Source: Gigaspora margarita (Eukaryota > Glomeromycota > Glomeromycetes > Diversisporales > Gigasporaceae). Taken from it: 64,000 bases of DNA. The notes under the pieces are model-generated. The model was not told where the DNA came from. It did no database searches and saw nothing but the letters and a program-made list of their open reading frames with translations. The position numbers were made by a program, and so were the translations under genes. Positions 21,021-32,690 of the stretch are shown piece after piece (the stretch's first letter is position 1; each line of letters starts with the position of its first letter). The stretch lies in NCBI GenBank assembly GCA_009809945.1, contig WTPW01000666.1:117762-181761 (forward strand), given 5' to 3'.

Positions 21021-21997
21021 AGATAGAAGGGTCATTTTCACAAATCTAGCCTATACTGGATTTAATATTTGAGGATTGAAAGTTTTTAATAGAAGCATCA
21101 GTAAAAAAGTTAAGGTGAGTTGTATTTAGATTAAGGATATTGTTGTATGATTGAATTAGTTAATTTTGGTAGTAAGGGGTTTTAATACTATAATATATAA
21201 GATGTATTTCACAAGAGAGAATATTAATTTGGGGTTGATAGGGGAAGGGAAGTAGGGGTAAGTCTAAGTTGTTGAAGATATCAATTATGGCAAGAATTTC
21301 TATATAGTCTATTTGTAAAAGAAGTCTATTAAACTTGATTTGTCTATATGAAAGATTTATAGATTTGAAATTATGTGGAAGATTAGTGATTTCTAAAAGG
21401 TTTGATTGTTCTGTAGATGTTTCACTAGATTGATTAATTTTATAGAGAGTAGTTTGCTAAGATTTGTTTAATTGCAGGATGATTTTATCTCGATTATTGA
21501 ATAATAGTTGGTAAGGAAGTGAGTTGGAATGGGATATTAGATCAGTTGTATTGATGAAGCTGTTTCTTGAGAGTAGTTTAATATATGGCCACGTAATATG
21601 GATAGAGTTAAGTTGTAGTATTTGAGTAAGTCAAGTGAACCAAGAAGGTTGGTGACCTTTAGTTGTTTTGTTTGTTTGAAGATATATATTGTTCCAAAAA
21701 GGAAAGAGTTGTTATTTGCAGTTGTAATTTGTTCAATGAATAAAATTTTGTTGTTTCTGAGGCTATTAATTGTAAGATTATTAGAAGTTATAGAGAGTAT
21801 ATCATAGATTAGGTGCGTATGTTCAGGAAGAGAAGGTGGAAATGTTATAATTGGAGAGATAAAGGAAATTGTTATATTATTTTTAGCTAGTTGTACAAAA
21901 TAGAAAAGGAGAGTATAGTTTTGTGTTTTTCGATAATACAAAAGGAGGTTTTTTTAGTAAGTTTAGGAGGCCAAGTTTTTAATAACCAGGAATTGAT

Positions 21998-23330
21998 TCA
22001 AGCAATACCAATGTCTAAAAGAAGTGAGAAGATATTAAAAATACGTTCGGTATTAGAGATACTGACTTTTTGAATTAAATTAGTAAAAGTAGATAAATTA
22101 AAGGCAAGTGGATTTGTAAGTGAGATGTTATTAGTGTTCTTGGCTAGTGAGAGCATTTTTTTTGTTTGTATAGAAAGTAATNGGGAGAGTTTGGTTTGNG
22201 TATTTTTATNNATAAGAANNATTTGNAAAAGATATTCTAAAGAGGGTTGAAGTATAAGGTTGAATAANNAAGATATTTGTGAAGGTAACAATTTTTTGTA
22301 TCTAATAAGAATTAGAAAGTTTTCTATTTTATTATATATCATATCTAANNTTGGTTTGGTTGNGCCTTTGCCATNATAGAAGATACCTAGNTATNTAATT
22401 ATATCTTCAGGTTTGNNAGNANTAATTGTTTNATTGTTATANANAAGTTTGTGATTAGTTGTTTTTGAGTTTTTGGGGAGGATATGGAGTAGATCAGATT
22501 TGGTAGGGTTAACTTTAATGTTATTAATTTTGTATAAGATAGAGACATCATTAAGAATATTTTGTAGAGTTTTTGGATGTTCACAGTGCCACACTGTGTT
22601 ATCCATATAGTCTAAAGGAGGGATAGTAATAGTAGTTGGGGTTGTATTGAAAATTGTATCAAGTGGTAAAGGGAAGGAGATTTTTAGTAATTGATTATTA
22701 TATTTTTGAGCAATAAAAGCAAGAATAGGGTCATAGTAAATCTTCCAAAGGAGAGGAGAGTAGGTTTCTCCTTGTTCAATACCAGAGATAATAGGAACTA
22801 GTGATGTAAGTCTATAAGTTGTAATTACTTTGGCTGCATGAGAGGTATGCAGTTCAGTTATTAAATTAATGCCAGAATTAGAGATACCAATTTTTTGACA
22901 AGCATCTGTAAGCATCTGATATTGATTCTATCAAATGCTTTAGACATGTCTTGAAATAGTATCCATGCTTCTTTGTTATAGAAGATGTAATATTCGATAG
23001 TATTATACAAAATTTGAATTGGTGTATGTGTTGAAAAGTTTTTAGTAGCTGCGAAATTTAAATTAGAAAGAAGGTTGTTTGTTAAAATTACTTTGTCCAG
23101 GTAGCTGGTAAAGATTTTTGTAAAGACTTTTTTAAAGGGCTCAATAATAGAGATTGGTCGAACTTGGTTAAGTATAAAGTTCCAGTTGGATTTTTTTGGA
23201 ATAAGGAAAATGTTTGAAGATTTCCATTCTGTTGGTATTTTTTGCAATTGGAGACATTTATTAATAAAAGATCTAAAAATACTTTGTGCTATAGAGCTAG
23301 CATGTTTAATATGCTCATAGCATATTTCAG
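21998..23330 (-). pseudogene. Reverse transcriptase domain of the second LINE, inactivated
   Basis: RT motifs in order on the minus strand: NQVRPISIIEPFKKVF (23160 region), LFQDMSKAFDRINI (motif A, near 22950), GIEQGETYSPLLWKIYYD (motif B, near 22770) and LDYMDNTVW (motif C, 22595-22615), where the second aspartate of the usual YMDD is Asn. INNIKVNPTKSDLL (motif D) follows at about 22505. One frame break separates motifs A and B. Loss of a metal-binding Asp means this copy cannot polymerise even apart from the breaks. Confidence 0.9.
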
Positions 23331-24436
23331 AAGGGCCAGCTGCTTTTTGGTTTGGGAGATTAGAGATTGTTTTTGACCATTCCTGATCTGTGATTGTTTT
23401 GAATAAGTCATTGAAGAGAGGTTCAAGTTCTGTATGTGGTTGATAGAGTTGGTTTAGGCCAGCAGGGATTGGTTGAAGAGGTTTTTCAGAAAAGTATTCT
23501 GAAAAATGGTTTTGTATTTGCTCTAAGATTTCACTGCGCTCTGTGAGGAGGGTATTGTTAATTAGGAGGTGGTCAATATTGATATTGTTATATTTCTTGA
23601 GTATTTTTTTGTAGAAAAGTTTGTGGAAGTCTGTATAGATTTTGTCTTAGTTTTCTATTTTTTGTTTAATTTCATTGATATTGATAATTTAGTGTGGTTT
23701 TGATAAGTTGAAATTTATTTTTGATTTGGAGAAGGTTTGGGGGATTGGTTTGTAGAGAGTTGTCAGAATATTGGGTTTGGTATTTGTTGAGAAGGTTTGG
23801 AAAGTTGGGTAATTGAAAATGGTTTTTGAGAAATTGGATTTGCTTGTATCTATAATATAATGGTGATTGTTTAGGAGAGGAAGTGTCTTGAATTTCTTTA
23901 ATTGTTTTGATTTTCTTAAAGGGAATGTGTTTGGTAGCTGCATTAGTTAAAGCTTTGCATATTTGGTTCCAAATAAGATTGAGTTGATTTTGGTTTAAAA
24001 TTGATTGAATTTTAGGAGAGATATGTTTGAGATTGCGTGTAGTTTGAGTGGAATAGTCTTGAATAGTTGATTTGGAGCAGTTTTTCTAGAGAAAGCATTT
24101 TCTTTTTTGTTGCTTATAAGGTTTAGGTTTGTTGATTATAATTGAGATTTCTAAAGTTATTATTTTATAGTCTGATTCGAGTATAGTATCTGTGAGGACA
24201 TCTGTGTATTCAATATTTGTAATCAATAGATTAGTTCAAATTTGGTCTATTCTGCTCTGGATATTGGCTCATTGGAATATGAAGATCTAAGTATTAGGAA
24301 AGAAGAAATAGTAAATATCTTTGCATTGATGGCTATGAAGAAACTTGATAAGTTGGGATTTGGGTATTGAGGATTTTTTTGCTGGGGAACAATCTAGTCT
24401 TGGGTTTGGAACACTATTAAAGTCTCCTATCATCAC
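23331..24436 (-). pseudogene. Linker between endonuclease and RT of the second LINE
   Basis: Minus-strand decayed coding sequence. It opens with the second half of the endonuclease (VMIGDFNSVPNPRLDCS, 24390-24436), which includes the conserved GDFN. A lysine- and glutamine-rich linker follows (YKQQKRK, FPLRKSKQLKKFKTLPL, near 23890), and then the RT begins. Several stops. Confidence 0.7.
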
Positions 24437-24700
24437 GAAATATATTAAGTAGATTTATATCGATTTATAACGCATAATCGATTTATATCAATTAAAATTA
24501 AATGTTATATATTGATTAACGTGTTATAAATCGATATATATCAAAAATCGATTAATAACGAAAAATAGGTAAGTAATCAATGTAAATCAAATTATCGATT
24601 ATCATCGAACTAATCAAAATCGCTACATATCGATCATTATGTTATTAATCGATAATTAGCATTATACTTTAATTTGGATATATAAAAAAAAAAAAAGGCC

Positions 24701-25018
24701 NNNNNNNNNNNNNNNNNNNNNNNNNNNNNNNNNNNNNNNNNNNNNNNNNNNNNNNNNNNNNNNNNNNNNNNNNNNNNNNNNNNNNNNNNNNNNNNNNNNN
24801 NNNNNNNNNNNNNNNNNNNNNNNNNNNNNNNNNNNNNNNNNNNNNNNNNNNNNNNNNNNNNNNNNNNNNNNNNNNNNNNNNNNNNNNNNNNNNNNNNNNN
24901 NNNNNNNNNNNNNNNNNNNNNNNNNNNNNNNNNNNNNNNNNNNNNNNNNNNNNNNNNNNNNNNNNNNNNNNNNNNNNNNNNNNNNNNNNNNNNNNNNNNN
25001 NNNNNNNNNNNNNNNNNN
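24701..25018. other. Assembly gap (N)
   Basis: Run of N between a poly-A stretch and a poly-T stretch, inside the 1.8-kb insertion. True size unknown. Confidence 0.99.
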
Positions 25019-25382
25019 TTTTTTTTAGTTTCGTTTTGTTTTTTTTTATTTATATTTTTTTATATTTTTAATTTTTTTTTATTTTATTTTTACACTTTAC
25101 CACTAGCACATTGCAAGAAATCCAATAACTTTCGGTACTTATCGCAAGCCAACTCAAACTTTCGATACTTTGCAAGAACATACAACTACTTTCTTTAGCA
25201 ATTTCAAAAGTTCAAGAATGCAAGTTTTCGCAAGGTTTCCTTTTATTTATTTTTCATTTCATGTTTTTTGTTTTTTGTTTTTTTTTTTATTTTTATTAAT
25301 TTATTTTATTCCGGCACTTTGTGAAAACCTTCACCGATTTCTGAATTGCAAGATCACAAACTCTTACTTCAGGGAAATGGAG

Positions 25383-25870
25383 TTTATGAATATGAGCGAA
25401 TATAGTCAAATATGAGCGAATATAAGCAAATATAATCTTTTATTTTTTTTTGTTTTTGTTTTTTTTGTTATTTTTCGTTTTGTTTTTTGTTTTGTTTGTT
25501 TTTATACTTATTAGGAAGTTGCGAATATGAGCGAATATTAGTGAATATAAACGAATATGATAGTTAAACAAAGAAAAAGAAAAATAATAGCTAACTACAG
25601 GGTAAGAAAAATAAGTGTATAGAGCTAGTATTATGCGACAAAATATGAAAGTAATTTAAAATATTACTATTTTTTTCATTTTCATTTTTTTTGGGTTTAT
25701 TTGTTTTTGTTATTTTTTTATTTTAGAAAGTAGCGAATATAAGTGAATATAAGCGAATATAAGTGAATATTATAGTTAAAACAAAGAAGAAAAGAAATAA
25801 TAGATAACTGCAAGGTGAAAAAAATAAGTATATAGAGCTAGCATTATGCAAAGAAGTGCAAAAAGGTTTC
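25383..25870 (+). repeat. Imperfect tandem repeat, about 214-bp period, GCGAATAT blocks
   Basis: Blocks of TATGAGCGAATATAAGYGAA start near 25390, 25519 and 25733. The last two are followed by the same order of words: ATAGTTAAA, ACAAAGAA, AATAATAG, TAACT, AGTGTATAGAGCTAG and ATTATGC. This gives a repeat of about 214 bp (25519 to 25733). Long T-runs separate the units. Confidence 0.7.
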
Positions 25871-26269
25871 ATTATTTTTTTTTGTTTTTATTTTTTTTTG
25901 TTATTTTTTTTATTTTTTCGTAAAAAATGTATAATAATATATAATAAAATATATAATATTGATTAAAAATATATATTTAATTAAAATATAATGTATAATA
26001 ATAATAAATAAAAATAAATAAATAAATATAAAATTTTATATTAAATTGCGAAACCTTGTGAAAACATGCGAAAACATGCAAAAATCTGTAAAATGTTTAA
26101 AAATAAGTATATAGTATAATAGTATTGTTATTCGTGATTTTTAATCTGATATCTATCGATTATTACCGATTATTATCGATTACTATCTTAATCGATAGTC
26201 CTCGTCATGGGGGATTTAAATCGATTACTATCCAATAATGATAAAAATTGATAGTAATCCCTGTGCAAA

Positions 26270-26725
26270 TTTTGGTGATGATAATAATAAGTTTTGTAGT
26301 TGGAATTTTGAGCATGAGAAATTATATATTCTTGGATATCTTTACGGAGTTGTTTCTTCTCTTGAGTAGAAACATAAATTTGTAAGAGATGTATTGGCAG
26401 GTTTTTGAAGTGAAGATCAAGGCCAATGACATAGCCATTGTAGTTATGTGTACGGGCAATATGTTTTGCAATTTTATGATGAATAAAGATACCTACACCT
26501 GCTTGGTATAGAGAGGTGTAAGAGCTCCAGAAGCTAATATAGTTGGGTATTTAATTATTAAAGAATTGTCCTTCTTTTATTGAAAGATGAATCTCAGAAA
26601 GGCCTAGAATTTCAAAAGAATTATTGTTAAGAGCATCTAGAATGGAGAGTTTTTTGTTTGGTTGGATAAGACCATTAATATTTAAAGAGGCAATTTTAAT
26701 GAAAATTGAAGCATATTCTAGGATA
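26270..26725 (-). pseudogene. N-terminal half of the endonuclease, second LINE
   Basis: APE-type endonuclease that nicks target DNA to prime reverse transcription. On the minus strand: KIASLNINGLIQPNKKL (about 26705-26650), ILGLSEIHLSIKEGQFF (metal-binding Glu, about 26615) and YQAGVGIFIHHKIAKHIA (about 26500), followed by VIGLDLHF and IYVSTQEKKQLRKDIQEYI. One stop lies near 26553. It continues across the insertion into GDFN at 24430. Confidence 0.85.
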
Positions 26726-26849
26726 AGAGAGGAATTTGGTGTAGAATTGATTGAGGGTTGGTTTAGAGAAAGTTTACAAGTTTGTAGAGATGGTATATTT
26801 GTTGGACAATTGGATTTAAGAGTAATATTTAGAAGGTTGATAAGGTTTT

Positions 26850-27431
26850 TGAAGGGACGTAGAAAGTGATTTGGTAAAAGAGATGTTTTATGTGGTAAGT
26901 ATATGTGTGTTCTTTAGAGTTGTATTTGTTTTTTGTTTGGACAGAAAGTTTGATATATTGTTCAGAAAAGAATGTTGGGTAGTTTGATTTGATAAATTGT
27001 GTAAAAGAAGCAATTGTTTGAGGTGAAGGTAGAAGTTGAAGTTTGTAGTAGGATAAGAATTTGTTATAACATGTAGTAGGATTATAAAGATCAAGTAGAC
27101 TAGAGGGAAGAGGATTGTTAGGTTTGTCTAATATAGTATTTGTAGTTGGAAATGTATTGTCATTATCTGAATCTTCAAAAGTAAAATCTTAAAGAGGTTT
27201 TGATTTGGATGATGAGGTGTTTATAAAAATAGATGGGATGGTAGTTTTTTTAGATGTTGTAAAGAAAGTATTTAGAGAGGGGGTCTCAGCAGGATTTGAT
27301 GAAATGGAAGCTGAGACCTTTTGGGTTTTTTCTATAGAGTCACTCACTATATGCCCAGCTTTCATGGCTGTGCAAAAATCCAAAGTCTGCTCTGTACATT
27401 GAGTCTGACCATTATTAATTGGTTCTTCCAC
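26850..27431 (-). pseudogene. ORF1 of the second LINE (nucleic-acid-binding role presumed), broken
   Basis: Begins at ATG 27431 (MEEPINNGQTQCTEQ), 80 codons to a stop near 27191. It then continues in frame with EDSDNDNTFPTTN and a longer piece (LPSPQTIASFTQFIKSNY, SEQYIKLSVQTKNKYN) to about 26870. Low complexity at first, then basic and aromatic. No zinc knuckle or RRM recognised. The position just upstream of the endonuclease makes ORF1 the best reading. Confidence 0.55.
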
Positions 27432-27434
27432 GTA

Positions 27435-28039
27435 AGCAATTTTTTTAAATAATATTGTTTAGTATAACAAATTGTGCATTTTTTGAAAGTTTTATTAAAT
27501 TACTATATATAGTAAAAAAATTACTGTATTTAGTAATTTGTTAATTTTAATTTAGTAAATTAACTCTAATATTTAAAAATAATAACTAACTTAATATTTT
27601 TTAAAATTTTATAAAACTTCGTAATTATATATAATTTGTTATACTAAAAAATTTTTATTTAATTTTGAAATTTAGTTAATTTAATAAAAAATTAACTTTT
27701 CTATATACATATTATTATAATTTTTTTTTTAATATTATAGTTTTAATTTTCATATAACATTGTACAAAATTAAATAATATTAATTATTTTTAAAGTGCTA
27801 CATAGAATTTTTTAATTTCTTTTTATTTTCATATAACATTGTACAAAATTAAATAATTTTAATTATTTTAAAAGTACTACCTAGAATTTTTTGATTTTTT
27901 TATTTAAAAGATATAAATTTAATAAATTTATATTTTTATTTTTAGCTTAATATTTTATAAATTTAGTTCTATATAAATTTTTAAAAGTGTTTACAATATT
28001 ATAGTAGGCTACTATATTTATTTTTTTATATTGAAAGTG
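27435..28039. other. Very AT-rich non-coding stretch
   Basis: No gene recognised. Internal duplication: TTTTCATATAACATTGTACA plus AAATTAAATAAT occurs at about 27757 and 27832. Confidence 0.55.
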
Positions 28040-28470
28040 CTTATGTTATCATATGATCCCAATCTAGACCAGAGATCAATTGATCACATGATCCAGAAAG
28101 TTTCATCTACACCCTGTATTTGTTTGGTTATAATTATGGGTTTTTAATTGGTTTTATTGTTTAGGTAGTGTAGCTTTGCTCACATTTAATCTTTTACCTT
28201 TTTTATTCTTCTATATAAGAAACTCAAGAAGGAATTGATTATAAAGTAAGGTAGCTAAAACTTGGTCTTGTTCTCTAAGAAATATTGGATAATACTAGTA
28301 GTGCTTAGAGACTAACAAATATTAGTGCAACAACCTATTTGGATACTAGTAGAGTTATTGAGTATTAGCCTATATTATTTAGATTATAAATTTATATATA
28401 TACTCTATATAAATTTGCTAATAAATGTAGTGCATAGTTGTAAAGTGAAAAAAATTGTAATTTGCACAGA
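28040..28470 (+). repeat. SINE-like repeat sharing the 3' end of the 9.3-kb SINE
   Basis: Ends CTAATAAATGTAGTGCATAG, TTGTAAAGTG and a short A-run, matching CTAATAAAGTAGCGCATGG, TTGTAAAGATT of the SINE at 9256-9780. No clear tRNA head, and the 5' boundary is uncertain. It may be a degenerate relative or an element sharing the tail recognised by the same LINE. Confidence 0.45.
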
Positions 28471-28832
28471 ATTTTATTATTATAATTGACTTTGGACTCT
28501 TAAATAACATTGTTCTTTAGCTCAAAAAAATGTCAATTTTTTAAGACATACTTTATTATTTTCTTAGTAAAATTTTTTACTATGATAAAAAAACTTTTTA
28601 AAATATATGTAAAGAAAAATAAAAATTTTGATAACAGTAAATTTGCCAATCTTTATGTTCTCTTCTTTGATCCCAAGTATCTTGGAATTCACTGAGTTGA
28701 TTTTAGTAATTTAGCTACTATTGGAATCAAAAAAAATGAGCTCTACAACTTTTAATTAGGAGCCAAAGGAGGTTTACTTATTAGTTTTAGAGTTAGAGTT
28801 AGAATTAAGGTTAAAGGCAGAATTAAATTTAT
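28471..28832. other. AT-rich non-coding spacer
   Basis: Nothing recognised. A 61-codon frame at 28510-28695 is compositionally biased (Lys/Phe) and has no recognisable domain. Confidence 0.5.
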
Positions 28833-29009
28833 TATAGTCAAACCTCCTTAATACAACCTCTCTAAATATATAACTCTTTAAATGCATAGCTCAACTTGGT
28901 CCAAACTCATATGTTACTTATAGATTTTTATCTCTCTAAATGCAACCTCTCTAAATGCAAGGTTTTATTTATTAGCTCTTTGCTATGCATTTAGAGATAT
29001 CTGACTATA
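28833..29009. mobile_element. Short MITE with TATAGTCA ends
   Basis: Begins TATAGTCAAACCTCC and ends ATATCTGACTATA. Inner words CTCTAAATGCAACCTCTCTA and GCATTTAGAGATATC are partly inverted. TA at the ends suggests a Tc1/mariner or pogo-type target, but arms are short and diverged. Confidence 0.5.
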
Positions 29010-29801
29010 TTTTGAATACTAAAATAGAAAATCTTGTATACTATAGTAAAAATAGCAAAATATCTCATAGAAGAACATTCACTTGATTGGTTAATATAAA
29101 TCAATTACTCAGATGACTTATTTATATACTTTAAAGTACATTTTAAGAATATAATGTTTCACTAACAAAAAAATTACCACAAACTATTTCTAACTTTGAA
29201 CTAATATTAATATTTACTGTTTAAAATAATCTCTAAATCATCTTACTTCTAACCTACTTTATATAAAAGCAGAATATACCAACACCTATTGAACTACATG
29301 AAATTATACTATTAAGAAGATAACTAAAAACATTCTGTTCAAAACTACTTTATTACATTTGATTTAAATTCCTTCTTATTGCTAACGGTTTAAGTTGAAT
29401 AGGTTCAGATACTTTAAAAATAAAGACTATATATAGATAGATGACAATTTGCTTGCTTATTTTTGTTTATTTTTTGCAGATCTTTTATATATTTTGGAAT
29501 CAGTTAAAGCGGAGCTAACTAAATATATGATCTACATATTGCATAAATTGAATTCTTGATATCTATATATAAAAACTCTTCTAACTGCATCAAAATATAA
29601 CTCTAACCCTAACTAAATTTCACGCTGCTTTAACCAGCCACTATATTTAGTAATATTAATGCTTGTTTTTAACTATTTTCTTAAATTTTTTCTTTTTTTA
29701 GTAATACATTAAATTTTTTTAAATTGTAAGCTATTCATAAATTGCTCAGAGTTCTGGTTTAATATTTATATTTGGTCATTTTTGTAGTATAGTTGGGCTT
29801 A
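29010..29801. other. AT-rich non-coding stretch
   Basis: No gene. A possible minor foldback: CAGTTAAAGCGGAG near 29508 faces CACGCTGCTTTAACC near 29630. Confidence 0.4.
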
Positions 29802-30077
29802 TTAACTATTAGAGTTCTGCAATTTGATCAAATATTTGAACTCAAATCAAATTCAAATCCAAGATTTTCAAATCAAATCAAATTCAAATTTGCAACATTT
29901 GATTTAATTTGATCAAATATTTGATTTGATTTAAAAATTTATATTAAAAGTTCAAATTCAAATCAAATTCAAATTTAGAATTTCAAATTCAAATCAAATT
30001 CAAATTCAGAATTCAAATTAAATCAAATTCAAATAAGCAATATATTTGATTTGAATTTGAGAAACCCTATTAACTAT
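29802..30077. mobile_element. hAT-type MITE, copy B (29810-30069, 8-bp TSD TTAACTAT)
   Basis: A 260-bp element starting TAGAGTTCTGC and ending GAGAAACCCTA, filled with TTTGATTTGAATTTGA-like words on both strands, with exact TTAACTAT on both sides. Same family as copies A and C. Confidence 0.85.
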
Positions 30078-30390
30078 AAATTAGAATATAGTTTATATTT
30101 GTTGATTCTTTAATGAGTTTGGAGTTTGTTAGTAATAAATTTAACATTTACCTACTTTATACATATCTATATATTTTCTAATTATATGCAATAAATTCTT
30201 TCATATATATTTATTAGTTTGTAAACTTTTTTATTTAGTGCTTTAATTCATTTTCTAATAGTATTAAAACAATAAAGTCTTTTAAAAGTTATATAATTTG
30301 ATTGATTAATTATTATAAAAAATCACAGGTAGATTTCTTTACAGAAACTAGTATTTTTTTGTAGATGAGTTTAAGATAGTTTAAGATAAT
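30078..30390. other. AT-rich spacer
   Basis: Nothing recognised. Confidence 0.5.
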
Positions 30391-30765
30391 ATTAAAGTTA
30401 TTAATATTATTTTTTTTATAATTAAAAGATTATTTTAAGATTTAAAATCTAAAAATAATAATATTATTATAGTTTAATAATTATAAATTATTATAAGATA
30501 ATTATATGATTATTGGTTAAGATTATTTTAAGATGTTTTTAAGATTTTACTAAGATTTTTTTAAGATGATGATACGATTATTTTAAGATTATTTTAAGAT
30601 TACTATAAGATTATTTTAAGATTATTTTAAGATTGTTTTAAGATTATTATAAGATAAGATTATTATAAGATTATTTTAAGATTATTAAAAGATTATTAGA
30701 AGTATTATAAGATTATTATAAGATATAATTTTGATAATTTTATTATAATCTTTAAGATTATAATA
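30391..30765 (+). repeat. Irregular microsatellite of AAGATTATTTT units
   Basis: About 30 repeats of TAAGATTATTTTAAGATTA-type words, unit 10-11 bp with many length changes. No coding meaning. Confidence 0.8.
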
Positions 30766-30944
30766 AATCAATGAAAAAAATTAGGTAGTTTCTGAAAAGT
30801 TACCAAAATTAACTAATCATATGAATGTCTTTCCATAAAAAATACTATGTAAAAATAGGCATTCTATTTGTTTTTATATAGAAAAACCTATAGTAAAAGG
30901 TGGTTTTGGAAAAATTATATGAGTTTGAGAAAATTATTACTTAA

Positions 30945-31235
30945 TTTAGGGGCGTCTAAAGCAGAGTAGATTCTTATAATATATTTTATCAAATTATCTT
31001 CAGGGTTAGGGTCATCTTAAGTCTGGGTTAGAGAGGTTTTAGGCTATAATATATAAGCAAAATTGCCTTTTTGACATTTTTAATTAAAACACCAAGATAG
31101 GTTTAGACTGCTATTTTTGTATTTTTCAAGGTTTTCACTTTTCTTTTTTGTTTGCTTTGCCAAAGATCATCAAAATTCGATAATTTGATTGGCCTATTGT
31201 CACGTGATTTTACTCCACTTTAGACAACCCCTAAA
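30945..31235. mobile_element. MITE with TTAGGGG ends
   Basis: The left end TTAGGGGCGTCTAAAGCAGA mirrors the right end CTTTAGACAACCCCTAA (inverted copy TTAGGGGTTGTCTAAAG). About 25-bp arms enclosing 240 bp of single-copy-looking sequence. hAT-like ends, but no clean 8-bp duplication. Confidence 0.6.
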
Positions 31236-31714
31236 TTTAGTATATATTATTAATTATATAGTAGTAATATAACAATAAGCTAAATTATATATATTTTTAT
31301 TAAAATTATTAATAAAAAAATTGTTTTTACAAAAATAATGATTAGTTAAGTAATTATTATATAAATCTTAAAATCTGATTGGTTGGCTTAAAGCAACCTT
31401 TTGCTATAGGCTCCTATATATTATTTGTGCACTAGATTGATTCTTCTATTAAATGAAATTTAGCCTAAATTAGATTTGAATTAGGGTAAAATAACAGTAA
31501 ATTAGAAGTTAGTTTAGACCAGTTGTTGCTAATCATTTAATGCTAATCAACTAATAGTTATCTGATATATATTAGATTCAATTTGACACAAGTTTTAATC
31601 TAATGCACAACATATATAAAAAATATATTATTTGTATAAATCTATATATAGAGATAAGTTAATTACCAATTCAGATAAAATCAGCACTATAGCTATATTA
31701 TTTCTATATTTAGA

Positions 31715-31919
31715 ATTGGGAGTAGAGTTAACACCTCTATCCGGATTTATATATCTGGATATATACTATATCATGTGATATTACGTGACATAGTGTTTTT
31801 ATATCCGGATATAAATAAATCTGGATTTAAATTTAAATCCGAATATATACTATAATAAAACCGGATGAATCCGGATATAAAAAATATATCCGGATAGAGG
31901 TATTAACTCTAATTGGGAG
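31715..31919. mobile_element. hAT-type MITE with CCGGAT arms (31723-31911, 8-bp TSD ATTGGGAG)
   Basis: A 189-bp element: TAGAGTTAACACCTCT at the left, AGAGGTATTAACTCTA at the right, then TATCCGGAT words in both arms. Exact ATTGGGAG at 31715-31722 and 31912-31919. A repeated TATATCCGGATAT word makes the interior highly self-complementary. Confidence 0.9.
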
Positions 31920-32059
31920 TAAACAAATATTATCAAATCTAATAATGATATTATAAAAAGTTTTTTATATTAAATAAATATTATTTTTGATACTAAGTAA
32001 AGTTGTAGAGCAGGTTTTTACACTTCTACTAGTAAAAAATTATTAAAATTGGACTTGTA

Positions 32060-32690
32060 AATAAAAAGATATAAGTAAAAAAATCTTCAAATTTCTTTAA
32101 ATTATATAAAATTTTAGAAAAAAAAATGCATTTGTCACCCCATGACACATTTATTTGTCACAGCCAATAAGGCCATATTAATGAAGTAGAATTAAGTTAG
32201 AGATAGAATCAAGATTAGGCTAGAGTTCGAATTAAATTAATACAGAATTGCAAGAGAATCATTTTTGTTAGAAGACAATAGGTATTATCTTAGTAAAATT
32301 TTGAGTTATAAATAATCTGTGACAAATAAGTGTCACAGAGAGTGACAAATATATTTCTCCAAAATTTTATATATACAGACCTGTATCAGATTTTGTACTA
32401 TATTGTTTATATTTTGTTTTGCCTCAATTTCAAATATAAAAATAATGCTGATCTTATTTAAATTGGCAATTAATAGAAAAAGAACAAGACATTTTTAGTA
32501 AAATTTTTAATTTTTAAATTAAAATATCTTAATTGCCAATTTGGATAAAATAGCATTATTTCTATATTTGAATTGGGTCAAAACAAATATAAAAACAATG
32601 TAGTAAGAAATCTGTATCTGGCCTGTATATATAAAATTTTTATATGATTTAAAGAAATTTGAAAGTATTTTTACTCATATCTTCTTTATA
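32060..32690. mobile_element. Foldback element with a second MITE nested inside
   Basis: The arms GATATAAGTAAAAAAAT...CAAATTTCTTTAAATTATA (32068-32105) and the reverse of AGAAATTTGAAAG...TTTTTACTCATATC (32655-32688) pair. Further in, CAGACCTGTATCAGATTTTG (32379) pairs with AGAAATCTGTATCTGGCCTG (32610), and ATTTAAATTGGCAATTAAT pairs with AATTGCCAATTTGGATAAA around a centre near 32505. Nested within the left arm, 32125-32358 is another palindromic MITE with ATTTGTCAC...GTGACAAAT arms. Confidence 0.65.

Larger units (their letters stand above)
24440..26270. mobile_element. 1.8-kb insertion splitting the LINE endonuclease, ATCGAT-rich ends
   Basis: The LINE frame stops at VMIGDFN (about 24436) and its preceding part resumes at about 26270, so the DNA between is inserted. 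Both ends are packed with ATCGAT / TATCGATTA words: 24450-24660 (TATCGATTTATAACGCATAA, TATCGATTATCATCG, TTAATCGATAATTAG) and 26150-26255 (TATCGATTATTACCGATTAT, TTAATCGATAGT). Inside are a gap (24701-25018), T-rich stretches and a tandem array of GCGAATATAAGCGAATAT blocks. No ORF, no certain target duplication. Class unknown. Confidence 0.7.
19600..27434 (-). mobile_element. LINE (non-LTR retrotransposon), decayed, nearly complete, interrupted twice
   Basis: Minus-strand element in the order ORF1 (27431 to about 26850), endonuclease (about 26720-24380, split), reverse transcriptase (about 23330-22150), RNase H (about 21020-20690) and terminal zinc-knuckle-like segment (NQYCKCSSIEDTFYI, near 20175-20225). 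The 3' boundary (about 19600) and 5' boundary (about 27434) are approximate, and no target duplication was found. A 182-bp MITE and a 1.8-kb insertion lie inside. Isolated single N bases cluster between 19546 and 22443. Stops and frameshifts abound. Confidence 0.85.
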
